From Sphingomonas adhaesiva (GTDB taxonomy: Bacteria > Pseudomonadota > Alphaproteobacteria > Sphingomonadales > Sphingomonadaceae), in the NCBI RefSeq assembly GCF_002374855.1, contig NZ_NWVC01000001.1:62001-126000 (forward strand): a stretch of 64,000 nt of DNA. Reading direction: 5' to 3'. Positions within the stretch are counted from its first letter, which is position 1; each line of letters starts with the position of its first letter. Both the position numbers and the translations under genes were made by a program. A model generated the notes under the pieces. The model did no database searches and was not told the origin of the DNA. It saw nothing but the letters and a program-made list of their open reading frames with translations. Positions 1 through 9,100 of this stretch are shown here, in pieces.

Positions 1-830
1 CACCGGTGATGGAGGAGGGCGGCCTGGCGCTGTTCATCAGCCAGTCGGGCGAAACCGCCGACACGCTGGCCGCGCTGCGCCACGCCAAGTCGGAGAAGCA
101 GACGATCGCGGTCGTCGTCAACGTGCCGACCAGCACGATGGCGCGCGAGGCGGACCTGCTGCTGCCGACCCATGCCGGGCCGGAGATCGGCGTGGCGTCC
201 ACCAAGGCGTTCACCTGCCAGCTGGCGGTGCTGGCCGCGCTGGCCGCCAACCTTGCCAAGGCCAAGGGGCGGCTGAGCGAGGCGGAGGAACGCCAGATCG
301 TCCGCCATCTGGCCGAGGCGCCCGCCGCAATCAACGGCGCGCTGGCGTACGACGAATCGATCGAGGCGATGGCCGGCACGATCGCGGGGGCGCGCGACGT
401 CCTGTACCTGGGGCGCGGGACGGATTATCCGCTGGCGCTGGAAGGCGCGCTGAAGCTGAAGGAAATCAGCTACATCCATGCCGAAGGCTATGCCGCGGGC
501 GAGATGAAGCACGGGCCGATCGCGCTGATCGACGAAAGCGTGCCCGTCGTGGTGATCGCCCCGTCCGGCCCGCTGTTCGACAAGACCGTCAGCAACATGC
601 AGGAAGTGCAGGCGCGCGGCGGCAAGGTCGTGCTCATCAGCGATTACGACGGCGTGGTCGCGGCCGGCGACGGCTGTATCGCGACGATCACGATGCCCAA
701 GGTGCACCCGCTGATCGCGCCGATCGTCTATGCCGTGCCGGTGCAGCTGCTGGCCTATCACGTCGCGGTCGCCAAGGGCACCGACGTCGATCAGCCGCGC
801 AACCTGGCAAAAAGTGTCACGGTGGAGTGA
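1..830 (+). CDS. glmS: Glucosamine-6-phosphate synthase (isomerizing), C-terminal part
   Basis: C-terminal isomerase half of glutamine:fructose-6-phosphate aminotransferase, which makes glucosamine-6-phosphate for peptidoglycan and LPS. The frame is open from the window edge, so the N-terminal glutaminase domain and true start lie upstream; the GTG and ATG at 6-11 are internal codons. Two SIS sugar-phosphate isomerase domains are visible: the first carries the FISQSGETADT signature, the second the LGRGTDYPLALEGALKLKE stretch and AEGYAAGEMKHGPIAL. The protein ends with the family-typical DQPRNLAKSVTVE tail. A response regulator follows after 6 bases, so the three genes to 2853 may be cotranscribed. 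Identification is firm; only completeness is lacking. Confidence 0.96.
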   Translation, partial: PVMEEGGLALFISQSGETADTLAALRHAKSEKQTIAVVVNVPTSTMAREADLLLPTHAGPEIGVASTKAFTCQLAVLAALAANLAKAKGRLSEAEERQIVRHLAEAPAAINGALAYDESIEAMAGTIAGARDVLYLGRGTDYPLALEGALKLKEISYIHAEGYAAGEMKHGPIALIDESVPVVVIAPSGPLFDKTVSNMQEVQARGGKVVLISDYDGVVAAGDGCIATITMPKVHPLIAPIVYAVPVQLLAYHVAVAKGTDVDQPRNLAKSVTVE

Positions 831-836
831 TGCGCG

Positions 837-1511
837 ATGGACCTGTTGCTTGTCGAGGATGATGCCGATTACGCCGACACGCTGCGGTCGGAACTGACCG
901 CGCTCGACCATCGCGTGGTGGTGGCGCCGACCGGCCCGGCCGCGCTGGTGGAGATCGAGCGCGACCGGTTCGATGCGGTGATCCTGGACCGGATGCTGCC
1001 GCATCTGGACGGCGCGTCGGTGGTGCGGCGGCTGCGCGACAACGGCCACCGCCTGCCGGTGCTGATGCTCTCGGCGCTGGGCCAGTCGGACCAGAAGATC
1101 GACGGGCTGGAATCCGGCGCCGACGATTATGTCGTGAAGCCGACCCCGGCGGCGGAGCTGGACGCGCGGATCAAGGCGCTGGTGCGCGCGCGCGGGTGGA
1201 TCGACGATGGCGCGGAGACGCTGCGCGCGGGCGATATCACGATCAGCCCCGGCCAGTTCCGCGCGTGGCGCGACGGGCGCCCGCTGGACCTGGCGAAGCT
1301 GGAATTCAAGCTGCTGACCGAACTGGCGCGGCATGCGGGCAGTTTCCTGACGCGCGCGATGCTGATCGAGCGGGTATGGGGTTACGACTTCGAACCGGCC
1401 ACCAACATCGTCGATGCGCAGGTGCGGATGCTGCGCCGCAAGCTGACCGCCGATGGCGCGGACGACCCGATCGTGACGAAGCGCGGCATCGGCTACATGC
1501 TGCGCGTCTGA
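837..1511 (+). CDS. OmpR-family response regulator
   Basis: 224-residue DNA-binding response regulator of a two-component system. An N-terminal receiver domain (about 1-115) has the acidic pair D8/D9, phosphoacceptor D51 (ILDRMLP), S79 and K101 (VVKP). A C-terminal winged helix (about 125-224) has the usual VDAQVRMLRRKL and TKRGIGYML elements. The start is preceded by GGTGGAG about ten bases upstream, inside the end of glmS. The histidine kinase that begins 10 bases downstream is its obvious partner. The family resembles QseB/PmrA or CzcR-type regulators, but the sequence does not tell the signal or the regulon. Confidence 0.93.
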   Translation: MDLLLVEDDADYADTLRSELTALDHRVVVAPTGPAALVEIERDRFDAVILDRMLPHLDGASVVRRLRDNGHRLPVLMLSALGQSDQKIDGLESGADDYVVKPTPAAELDARIKALVRARGWIDDGAETLRAGDITISPGQFRAWRDGRPLDLAKLEFKLLTELARHAGSFLTRAMLIERVWGYDFEPATNIVDAQVRMLRRKLTADGADDPIVTKRGIGYMLRV

Positions 1512-1521
1512 GGCGCGCGCG

Positions 1522-2853
1522 ATGGCGTCGCTGCGCACGCTGACCGCCGCATTCCTGGGTGCGTTCGGCGCGGCGACGGTGGCCACGGGCTACACAACCT
1601 ATACCGCGACGCGCGGTGCGATCGTCCGGCTGGTCGATGAACGCATCCAGGCGGTCAGCGGCGTCCTGCTGAGCGAGGCGCGGCCGGGCGATGCGGCGAC
1701 GATCCTTGCGGGGATCGACGCCTTCGCACGACGGCGCGACAGCGGCGACATCGGATTCGAACTGCGCGACGCGCGCGGGCGGCGGCTGGGCGGCAACGTG
1801 ATGGTCGCGCGCGCGCTGCCGGTTGGTACGTTCGACTTGCACGGTGGCGATGGTATCGCCGGGCTGACCGCGGGGCGCGCGCTGGTGCGCGATGCGGGCG
1901 CCGGCCTGCGGCTGGTGACGATCGCGGAGACCGAGCCGATCGACGGGCTGGGGGCGGCGCGGCTGCGCATCTATCTGTTCGGTTTCGGCGCAATCGTGCT
2001 GATCGTTGCGGTGGGGACGGGGGCGTTCGGACTGCTGGTCCGCCGCCGTATCGCGGAGGTGCGCGCCACTGCCGAGGCGATCATCGACGGCGACATGGCG
2101 CGCCGCGTGCCCGTCGACCCGCGCGGCGGCGTGTTCGCGGCGCAGGCGGTGGCGTTCAACCGGATGCTGGACCGGATCGCGGCGCTGCTGGAAAGCGTGC
2201 GCAACGTCAGCAGCGACATCGCGCACGACCTGCGCACCCCGCTGGCGCGGCTGCACGCGCGGCTGACGCGGCTGGCCGCGCGCGCGGAATCGGAGGAGAT
2301 CGCCGACGAGCTGGATGCGGCGCTGGCGCAGTGCGACGAGCTGATGGCGATGTTTGCCGCGATCCTGCGCATCGCCGAGGTAGAGGGCGAGCGCCGCCGC
2401 GCCGCCTTCGCCGCGGTCGATCTCTCCGCGATCGTGGCGGAGGTGGCGGAGGCGATGGCCCCCGTCGCGGCCGAGGGGGAGCGGCGGCTGATCGTGGAGG
2501 CTGCCGGCGATGTGCCGCTGCGCGGCGACCGGCAGCTGTTGAGCCAGGCGGCGTTCAATCTGGTGGAAAATGCGCTGAACCACACGCCGCCGGGAACGAC
2601 GGTGCGGATCGGTGCGGCACGTACCGGCGGTCGTGCGATGCTGTCGGTGCGCGACGATGGCCCCGGGATCGCGCTGACCGATCACGCGGCGGCGCTGCGG
2701 CGCTTCGGGCGGCTCGACGCCAGCCGGCACCAGCCGGGCTATGGCCTCGGCCTGCCGCTGATCGACGCGGTCGCGCGGCTGCATCGTGGCACGCTGACGC
2801 TGGCGGACGGTGCGCCGGGGCTGATCGCGACGCTGGACCTGCCGGCATCCTGA
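1522..2853 (+). CDS. Sensor histidine kinase
   Basis: 443-residue membrane histidine kinase, partner of the preceding regulator. A first membrane segment lies at about residues 5-28 and a second at about 148-173, enclosing a periplasmic sensor region of roughly 120 residues with no domain I recognise. A HAMP linker follows, then a HisKA domain with phosphorylatable H235 in SSDIAHDLRTPLARL, then a HATPase domain with the N box (NLVENALNHTPPG) and the G box (DDGPGIAL). The ligand cannot be read from the sequence. The gene ends just before a strong hairpin terminator at 2863. Confidence 0.92.
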   Translation: MASLRTLTAAFLGAFGAATVATGYTTYTATRGAIVRLVDERIQAVSGVLLSEARPGDAATILAGIDAFARRRDSGDIGFELRDARGRRLGGNVMVARALPVGTFDLHGGDGIAGLTAGRALVRDAGAGLRLVTIAETEPIDGLGAARLRIYLFGFGAIVLIVAVGTGAFGLLVRRRIAEVRATAEAIIDGDMARRVPVDPRGGVFAAQAVAFNRMLDRIAALLESVRNVSSDIAHDLRTPLARLHARLTRLAARAESEEIADELDAALAQCDELMAMFAAILRIAEVEGERRRAAFAAVDLSAIVAEVAEAMAPVAAEGERRLIVEAAGDVPLRGDRQLLSQAAFNLVENALNHTPPGTTVRIGAARTGGRAMLSVRDDGPGIALTDHAAALRRFGRLDASRHQPGYGLGLPLIDAVARLHRGTLTLADGAPGLIATLDLPAS

Positions 2854-2862
2854 CGTGCGAAA

Positions 2863-2890
2863 AGGCCCGGTCCGTCGCGGGACCGGGCCT
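2863..2890. terminator. Hairpin terminator, probably bidirectional
   Basis: A perfect 11-bp inverted repeat (AGGCCCGGTCC at 2863-2873, complement at 2880-2890) closes on a 6-base loop. It lies in the 49-base gap between the convergent kinase gene and the TonB receptor gene. On the minus strand side it is followed by TTTTCGCA, which suits a rho-independent terminator for the receptor transcript. Confidence 0.75.
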
Positions 2891-2902
2891 CTCGCTGATC
2901 GG

Positions 2903-5380
2903 TTAGAAGTTCAGCGTGCCTTCGACGCCGAAGGTGCGCGGCGGGTTGAAGTTGGCGTAATCGCCGAGCACGCCGCCATAGTTGAGCGAACCGTCATTGT
3001 TGACGGTCGGCGACGAGTTGGCGGCCGAACGGCGGTAGATGTAGCTTTCGTTCAGCAGGTTGCGGCCCCACAGCGACACGGTCAGCCGCTGGCCGTTGTC
3101 GTTCAGCGGAATGTCGGCCAGCGCGATGCGACCGTTCATGACGAAGCTCTTATCCGTACGGGTCGTCTCGTTCTGGAAGCTGTAGACCGGGTCGGCGTAA
3201 TTGCCGTCCAGGTGGAAACGCAGCCGCATGTCGCCGCTGCCCACCGGCACTTCGTAATCGGCGAAGGCGGAACCGGCGTTGCGCGGCGTGAACACCACGA
3301 ACACCTGGGTCAGCGGGTTGCCCGGCAGCAGCGTGTTGGGCGTCGCCGGCACGTTGGTGTAGGTATAGGCGTAGGACGCGCCCAGCGTCAGCCCTTCGGC
3401 CGCCTTGACGGTCAGGTCCGCCTCAAGCCCGCGGATTCTCGAAGTGCCCGGCGCGTTGCGGGTATTTTCGGTATGCTTGGTATAGTTCGGGTTGGCTGTG
3501 CGCCCGTCCGCCAGGAACGGGTTGGTATCGACGAAGTCGAAATCGATCTGCGTCCCCGTGCGGTCCATGATATAGCCCGCCAGGTTCAGGCGGACGTGCC
3601 GGTCGAGCAGGTCCATCTTCGCACCGACTTCGTACGACTTCACCGCTTCCGGGCCGAACGCGCCGAAGTTGCTCGACCGGGCATTCGCGCCGCCGGCGCG
3701 ATAGCCGGTCGCATATTTGGCGTAGAGGTTGACGTTCGGCGCGGCATCGAACGCGATCGTCGCCATCGGATCGAAGCGGCTGTTGTCGTAGGTGAAGGTG
3801 TACGGGGTCGCCACGCCCGAGATCATCGTCAGCGCGCCGCGGCGCTTGTCCTTGGTATAGCGGCCGCCGAGCGTGATGTGGACGACGTCGAGCGGCGAAT
3901 ACGTCGCCTGGCCGAATGCGGCATAGCTGTGCGCGACGGCGTTGCTGTCACGCTGGCGCAGCCAGTTGGCCATGTTCCACGTCTGCGCATCGTTGATCGT
4001 ATAGGCGGTGCCGGTCGCGTTCCACTTGTTGGTGGTCGGCGTCGCCGCATATTCGCGGGCGCGTTCGGTGAAGTAATAGAGGCCGACCGCGTAATCGAGA
4101 TGCTCCGCGCTGCCGACCGCCTGGAATTCCTGGCTGAACTGCGTCTGGCGCAGGTAGGACAGGCTGTAGCGGCTGAAATTGGTGTTCGGCGCGAAGATCG
4201 AGCGGTGTGCGCCGCCCGAATTGTCCCACTGGTCGGTGGTCACCCCGCGCCATGCCGTGATCGAGCGCAGCTGAAGGTGCGGGGCGACATCGTACTTCAG
4301 CGTCGCGGCGGTGCCGTGCGTACGATCGACGCTGACCTGCTGCGGCACGCCGATGTCCGCGTCCGACATGCGGTTGCCGCCGCTGACCGTCACCAGTGGC
4401 GACAGCGGCGCGATGCACGGATTGGTGGTGACGCCGTTCACCTTCACGTTGCACGCCGCACCGTTGAAGGTGAGCACGTTCGCGCCGTTATAGGCGCCGA
4501 CGTTGTAGCCGTTGGGATTGTAGCTGACGAGCTGGCTGTAGAAGGGCGTATTTTCGTCCTTCGCCTGATCGTAGGAGATTTCGGCGGAGAAGCCGTCGAC
4601 CGGCTTCCACAGCGCGGTGATCCGGCCGCCGACGCGCTGATACTGGTTCCAGCCGGCCTGACCGCTCAGCGGGTTGCGCACGGTCGGGTCCTGATGCTGG
4701 ACGACGCCGTCGAGCTTGACGGAAACGTTGCTGACCTCCGGCAGGTCGAGGTGCAGTTCGCCGTTGTAGCTGCCGTAATTGCCGACCCCGGCGACCGCGC
4801 GGCCACCGAATTCGCCCGACGGCCCCTTGGTGACGATGCTGAGCGCGCCGCCTTCGGTATTGCGGCCGAACAGCGTGCCCTGCGGCCCGCGCAGCACTTC
4901 CAGCCGGGCGACGTCGAACAGCGCGGCGTTCAGCCCCTGCGACCGGCCCAGGTACACGCCGTCGATATAGACGCCGACGCCGGTGTCGCGCGCGGTCTGG
5001 TTCTGGTCGAACGGCACGATGCCGCGGATGCCGATGGTCAGCGCCGACTGGCGCGCCTCGAACGTGGCGACGCGCAGCGACGGGACGGTGCCGTCGGCCA
5101 GGTCGATAAGGCTCTGGACGTGGCGGTCCTTGATGACGGTGGGGTCGATCACCGAAATGGCGATCGGCGTGCGCTGAAGGTTGGTTTCGCGGCGCGTCGC
5201 GGTGACGACGATATCGCCAAGCCCCTGCGCCGGATCGGCGGCGGGCGCCTCGGCGGTGGAGGCGGGTTCGGCGGCGGCGGCGGGCGCGGCCGCTGCCGGC
5301 GCGGCCTGGGCCACGGCCGGGATGGTCAGCGCGGCGATACCCGAGAGCAGACACCAGCGGGTGCGTGCGGAAAACAGCAT
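2903..5380 (-). CDS. TonB-dependent outer-membrane receptor
   Basis: 825-residue TonB-dependent receptor that imports a scarce ligand across the outer membrane using ExbB/ExbD/TonB energy. A signal peptide (1-26, ending in VAQA) is followed by an Ala/Pro-rich linker, a TonB-box-like DIVVTA at 56-61, a plug domain with VGVYIDGVYLGRSQG and LRGPQGTLFGRNTEGGAL, and a long beta-barrel ending in phenylalanine. A two-cysteine extracellular-type loop lies in the middle of the barrel (near 4430-4460). The start has AAGGGGA upstream. It resembles the large sphingomonad receptor set (FyuA/CirA-like). No transport or catabolic partner adjoins it, so the substrate, whether siderophore, sugar or aromatic compound, is unknown. 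Confidence 0.93.
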   Translation of the reverse strand: MLFSARTRWCLLSGIAALTIPAVAQAAPAAAAPAAAAEPASTAEAPAADPAQGLGDIVVTATRRETNLQRTPIAISVIDPTVIKDRHVQSLIDLADGTVPSLRVATFEARQSALTIGIRGIVPFDQNQTARDTGVGVYIDGVYLGRSQGLNAALFDVARLEVLRGPQGTLFGRNTEGGALSIVTKGPSGEFGGRAVAGVGNYGSYNGELHLDLPEVSNVSVKLDGVVQHQDPTVRNPLSGQAGWNQYQRVGGRITALWKPVDGFSAEISYDQAKDENTPFYSQLVSYNPNGYNVGAYNGANVLTFNGAACNVKVNGVTTNPCIAPLSPLVTVSGGNRMSDADIGVPQQVSVDRTHGTAATLKYDVAPHLQLRSITAWRGVTTDQWDNSGGAHRSIFAPNTNFSRYSLSYLRQTQFSQEFQAVGSAEHLDYAVGLYYFTERAREYAATPTTNKWNATGTAYTINDAQTWNMANWLRQRDSNAVAHSYAAFGQATYSPLDVVHITLGGRYTKDKRRGALTMISGVATPYTFTYDNSRFDPMATIAFDAAPNVNLYAKYATGYRAGGANARSSNFGAFGPEAVKSYEVGAKMDLLDRHVRLNLAGYIMDRTGTQIDFDFVDTNPFLADGRTANPNYTKHTENTRNAPGTSRIRGLEADLTVKAAEGLTLGASYAYTYTNVPATPNTLLPGNPLTQVFVVFTPRNAGSAFADYEVPVGSGDMRLRFHLDGNYADPVYSFQNETTRTDKSFVMNGRIALADIPLNDNGQRLTVSLWGRNLLNESYIYRRSAANSSPTVNNDGSLNYGGVLGDYANFNPPRTFGVEGTLNF

Positions 5381-5618
5381 GTTGGTTCATTCCCCTTACG
5401 GCCATCGGGCCGACAAGGGCGCGCTAGGTCGATTCGGGGGCAGCGTGATGACGGTTCGATGACAGGGCAAGACCCGCCCGCATCATCCGTTTTTCATTTT
5501 CACGACGCGCAAGTGTTGCGGTCGTCCTGATAAAACGGAGCCAAGGACTGTCGATCGACGTGCTGGCGGATCTGTTATTCGGGCGATGAATTCTAGTACC
5601 GATATCTTCCCGTCTGCT

Positions 5619-6083
5619 TCATACTGCCGCTTCGCGGATCGCCTCCATTGCGACGAAGGTGGACGTATGTGCAACATGGGGCAAGGCCGAAATGCGTTCG
5701 CCCAGCACCTCGCGATAGCGGCGGATATCGGCGGTGCGGACCTTCAGCAGATAGTCGAAGCTGCTGGCGATCATGTGGCATTCCTCCACTTCGGGTATCT
5801 TCAGCACCGCGCGGCGGAAATCCTCCAGCGCCGCCTCGCGCGTGTCGGACAGCTTAACCTCGGCGAAGGCGACGTGATCCAGTCCCAGCCGCGCGGGGTC
5901 GATCACCGCGCGGAAGCCGAGGATGTAGCCGTCCGCGATCAGCCGCTTCAGCCGCACCTGGCACGGCGTCTTCGACAGGCCCACCTGTCGCGCCAGATCG
6001 GCGACGGACAGGCGCCCGTCGGCGCGCAACGCCGCGACGATGCGCAGGTCGAACGGGTCGAGAGGATCGGTTCTGGCGGCCAT
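5619..6083 (-). CDS. putR: Lrp/AsnC-family regulator, probable PutR
   Basis: 154-residue Lrp/AsnC regulator. An N-terminal helix-turn-helix (about 8-55: LDPFDLRIVAAL, LSVADLARQVGLSKTPCQVRLKRL) is followed by an AsnC ligand-sensing RAM domain. The frame is open to 6254, but the start at 6083 gives the canonical Lrp N-terminus, and the upstream portion has no family features. It diverges from putA with a 94-base gap. In Agrobacterium and Rhodobacter, PutR of this family activates putA in response to proline, and the PutA here has no DNA-binding domain of its own. The assignment therefore rests on family plus position. Confidence 0.85.
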   Translation of the reverse strand: MAARTDPLDPFDLRIVAALRADGRLSVADLARQVGLSKTPCQVRLKRLIADGYILGFRAVIDPARLGLDHVAFAEVKLSDTREAALEDFRRAVLKIPEVEECHMIASSFDYLLKVRTADIRRYREVLGERISALPHVAHTSTFVAMEAIREAAV

Positions 6084-6117
6084 ACGAACTGTGTCCCTGC
6101 GCGATTGAAGGCTAATC

Positions 6118-6132
6118 GGTACGTCGAGTACC
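6118..6132. promoter_or_regulatory. Candidate PutR operator palindrome
   Basis: An inverted repeat GGTAC-N5-GTACC sits in the middle of the 94-base divergent gap between putR and putA. Its size and place fit an Lrp-type operator, but I know of no consensus that proves it. Confidence 0.35.
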
Positions 6133-6177
6133 CCGCTATGGTCTGATCGCCGTAACGCTTTCTGATATGGGATCGGC

Positions 6178-9100
6178 ATGACCGACGCCACGCCCCTGTT
6201 CGCCGCCTTCGCGCCGCCCGTCCGCCAGCCGACCGCGTTGCGCGCCGCGATCACTGCCGCCTATCGCCGCCCGGAAGGCGAGGCGATGGCGCCGCTGCTG
6301 GACGAGGCGACGCTGCCCGATGCGGTGCGCGAGGCGGCGGCACGCACCGCGACCGCGCTGGTCACGGCGCTGCGCGCCAAGCACAAGGGCAATGGCGTCG
6401 AGGGACTGGTGCAGGAATATGCGCTGTCCAGCCAGGAAGGCGTCGCGCTGATGTGCCTGGCCGAGGCGCTGCTGCGGATTCCCGACACCGCGACGCGCGA
6501 CGCGCTGATCCGCGACAAGATCGCGGGCGGGGACTGGCGCTCGCACGTCGGCGACGGGCGCTCGCTGTTCGTCAACGCGGCCAGCTGGGGGCTGGTGGTG
6601 ACCGGCAAGCTGACCGGCAGCGTCAACGACAGCGGGCTGTCGGCGGCGCTGACCCGGCTGATCGCGCGCGCGGGCGAGCCGGTGATCCGCCGCGGCGTCG
6701 ACATGGCGATGCGGATGATGGGCGAGCAGTTCGTCACCGGCGAGACGATCGCCGAGGCGCTGCGCCGCGCCCGCCCGCTGGAGGCGCGCGGGTTCCGCTA
6801 CAGCTACGACATGCTGGGCGAGGCGGCGACCACCGCCGCTGATGCCGACCGCTATTACCGCGATTACGAAGCGGCGGTCCATGCGATCGGCGCTGCCTCC
6901 GCCGGGCGCGGCGTCTACGAAGGGCCGGGGATCTCGATCAAGCTGTCGGCGCTCCACCCGCGCTATGCCCGCGCGCAGGCGGATCGGGTGATGGCGGAGC
7001 TGCTGCCGCGGGTGAAGGCGCTGGCGCTGCTGGCGCGGCAGTACGACATCGGCCTCAACATCGATGCGGAGGAAGCCGACCGGCTGGAACTGTCGCTCGA
7101 CTTGCTCGAAAGCCTGGCGCTCGATCCCGAGCTGAAGGGCTGGGCGGGGCTGGGCTTCGTGGTGCAGGCCTATGGCAAGAGGTGCCCGTTCGTCATCGAC
7201 TGGATCGTCGATCTGGCGCGCCGCGCCGGGCGGCGGATCATGGTGCGGCTGGTCAAGGGCGCCTATTGGGATGCCGAGATCAAGCGAGCGCAGGTCGACG
7301 GGTTGCCCGATTTTCCGGTCTACACCCGCAAGGTGCATACCGACGTCGCCTATATCGCGTGTGCGCGGCGGCTGCTGGCGGCGGAGGATGCGGTGTTCCC
7401 GCAGTTCGCGACCCACAATGCGCAGACGCTGGCGACCATCCACCACATGGCGGGCGAGCCGTTTTCGACCACCCGCTACGAATTCCAGTGCCTGCACGGA
7501 ATGGGCGAGCCGCTTTACGATGAGGTGGTCGGTGCCGACCGACTGGACCGCCCGTGCCGCATCTATGCGCCCGTGGGCACGCATGAGACGTTGCTGGCCT
7601 ATCTGGTCCGTCGCCTGCTGGAAAACGGCGCCAATTCGTCGTTCGTGAACCGCATCGCCGATCCCGAGGTGGCGATCGGCGATCTGGTCGCCGATCCGGT
7701 GGCGGTGGTGCGCGCGATGGCGCATCCGGGGCAGAAGCATCCGCAAATCGCCTTGCCGCGCGACCTGTACGGTGCGCGGCGCAATTCCGATGGCCTGGAC
7801 CTTAGCGACGAGGGCGTACTGGCGACGCTGGGCGAAGCGATGCGGCAGGGCGCGCATGCGGACTGGCGCGCGGGCGAGGCCGGCGCGGTGCGGGCGGTGC
7901 TGAACCCCGCCGACCATCGCGACCGTGTGGGCGTGGTGCACGAGGTCACGCCGGAGCAGGTGAAGGCGGCGGCAACGCGGGCGGCTAGTGCGGCGGCGCG
8001 CTGGGCGCAGGTGCCGGTGGCGGAGCGCGCCACCTGCCTCGACCGTGCGGCCGATTTCATGCAGGCGCGGATGCCGCAGCTGCTGGGCCTGATCGTCCGC
8101 GAGGCGGGCAAATCGCTGCCCAATGCGATCGCGGAGGTGCGCGAGGCGGTCGATTTCCTGCGTTACTATGCGGCGCAAGCGCGTGGAACGCTGGGCGCGG
8201 CGCAGCGGCCGATCGGGCCGGTCACCTGCATCAGCCCGTGGAACTTCCCGCTGGCGATCTTCACCGGGCAGGTCGCCGCCGCGCTGGTCGCGGGCAATCC
8301 GGTGCTGGCCAAGCCGGCGGAGGAAACGCCGCTGATCGCGGCGCAGGGTGTCGCGATCCTGCACGAGGCGGGGGTGCCGGCCGACGTCCTCCATCTGCTG
8401 CCAGGCGACGGCGCGGTCGGGGCGGCGCTGGTCGCCGCGCCGGAGACGATGGCGGTGATGTTCACCGGATCGACCGAGGTCGCGCGGTTGATCCAGCGCG
8501 AACTGGCCGGGCGGCTGCTGCCCGATGGTGCGCCGATACCGTTCATCGCGGAGACCGGCGGGCAGAATGCGATGATCGTCGATTCGTCGGCGCTGGCCGA
8601 GCAGGTGGTCGGCGACGTCATCGCATCGGCGTTCGACAGCGCGGGGCAGCGGTGCTCGGCGCTGCGCGTCCTGTGCCTGCAGGAGGATATTGCCGACCGC
8701 ACGCTGGCGATGGTGAAGGGGGCGCTGCGCGAATTGTCGATCGGGCGCACCGATCGCCTGTCGGTGGATATCGGCCCGGTCATCACCGCGGAGGCGCGCG
8801 ACACGATCGAGGCGCATGTCGAGCGGATGCGCGCGCGCGGCCATGCGGTCGAGCGAATCGTGCCGGCGGGCGACACCGCGCACGGGACGTTCGTGGCACC
8901 GACGATCATCGAGATCGACGACCTCGCCGATCTGGAGCGTGAGGTGTTCGGCCCGGTGCTGCACGTCGTCCGCTTCCGCCGCGCGGGGCTGGACCGGTTG
9001 ATCGACCGGATCAACGCCACCGGCTACGGCCTGACGTTCGGCCTCCACACGCGGCTGGACGAGACCATCGCGCAGGTGACCAGCCGGGTGAAGGCGGGCA

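Noticed and set aside
2855..5530. Long open frame of about 890 codons on the plus strand across the TonB receptor gene
   Set aside because: GC-rich antisense artefact: low-complexity Arg/Gly/Ala product, no family features, while the minus-strand product has signal peptide, plug and barrel.
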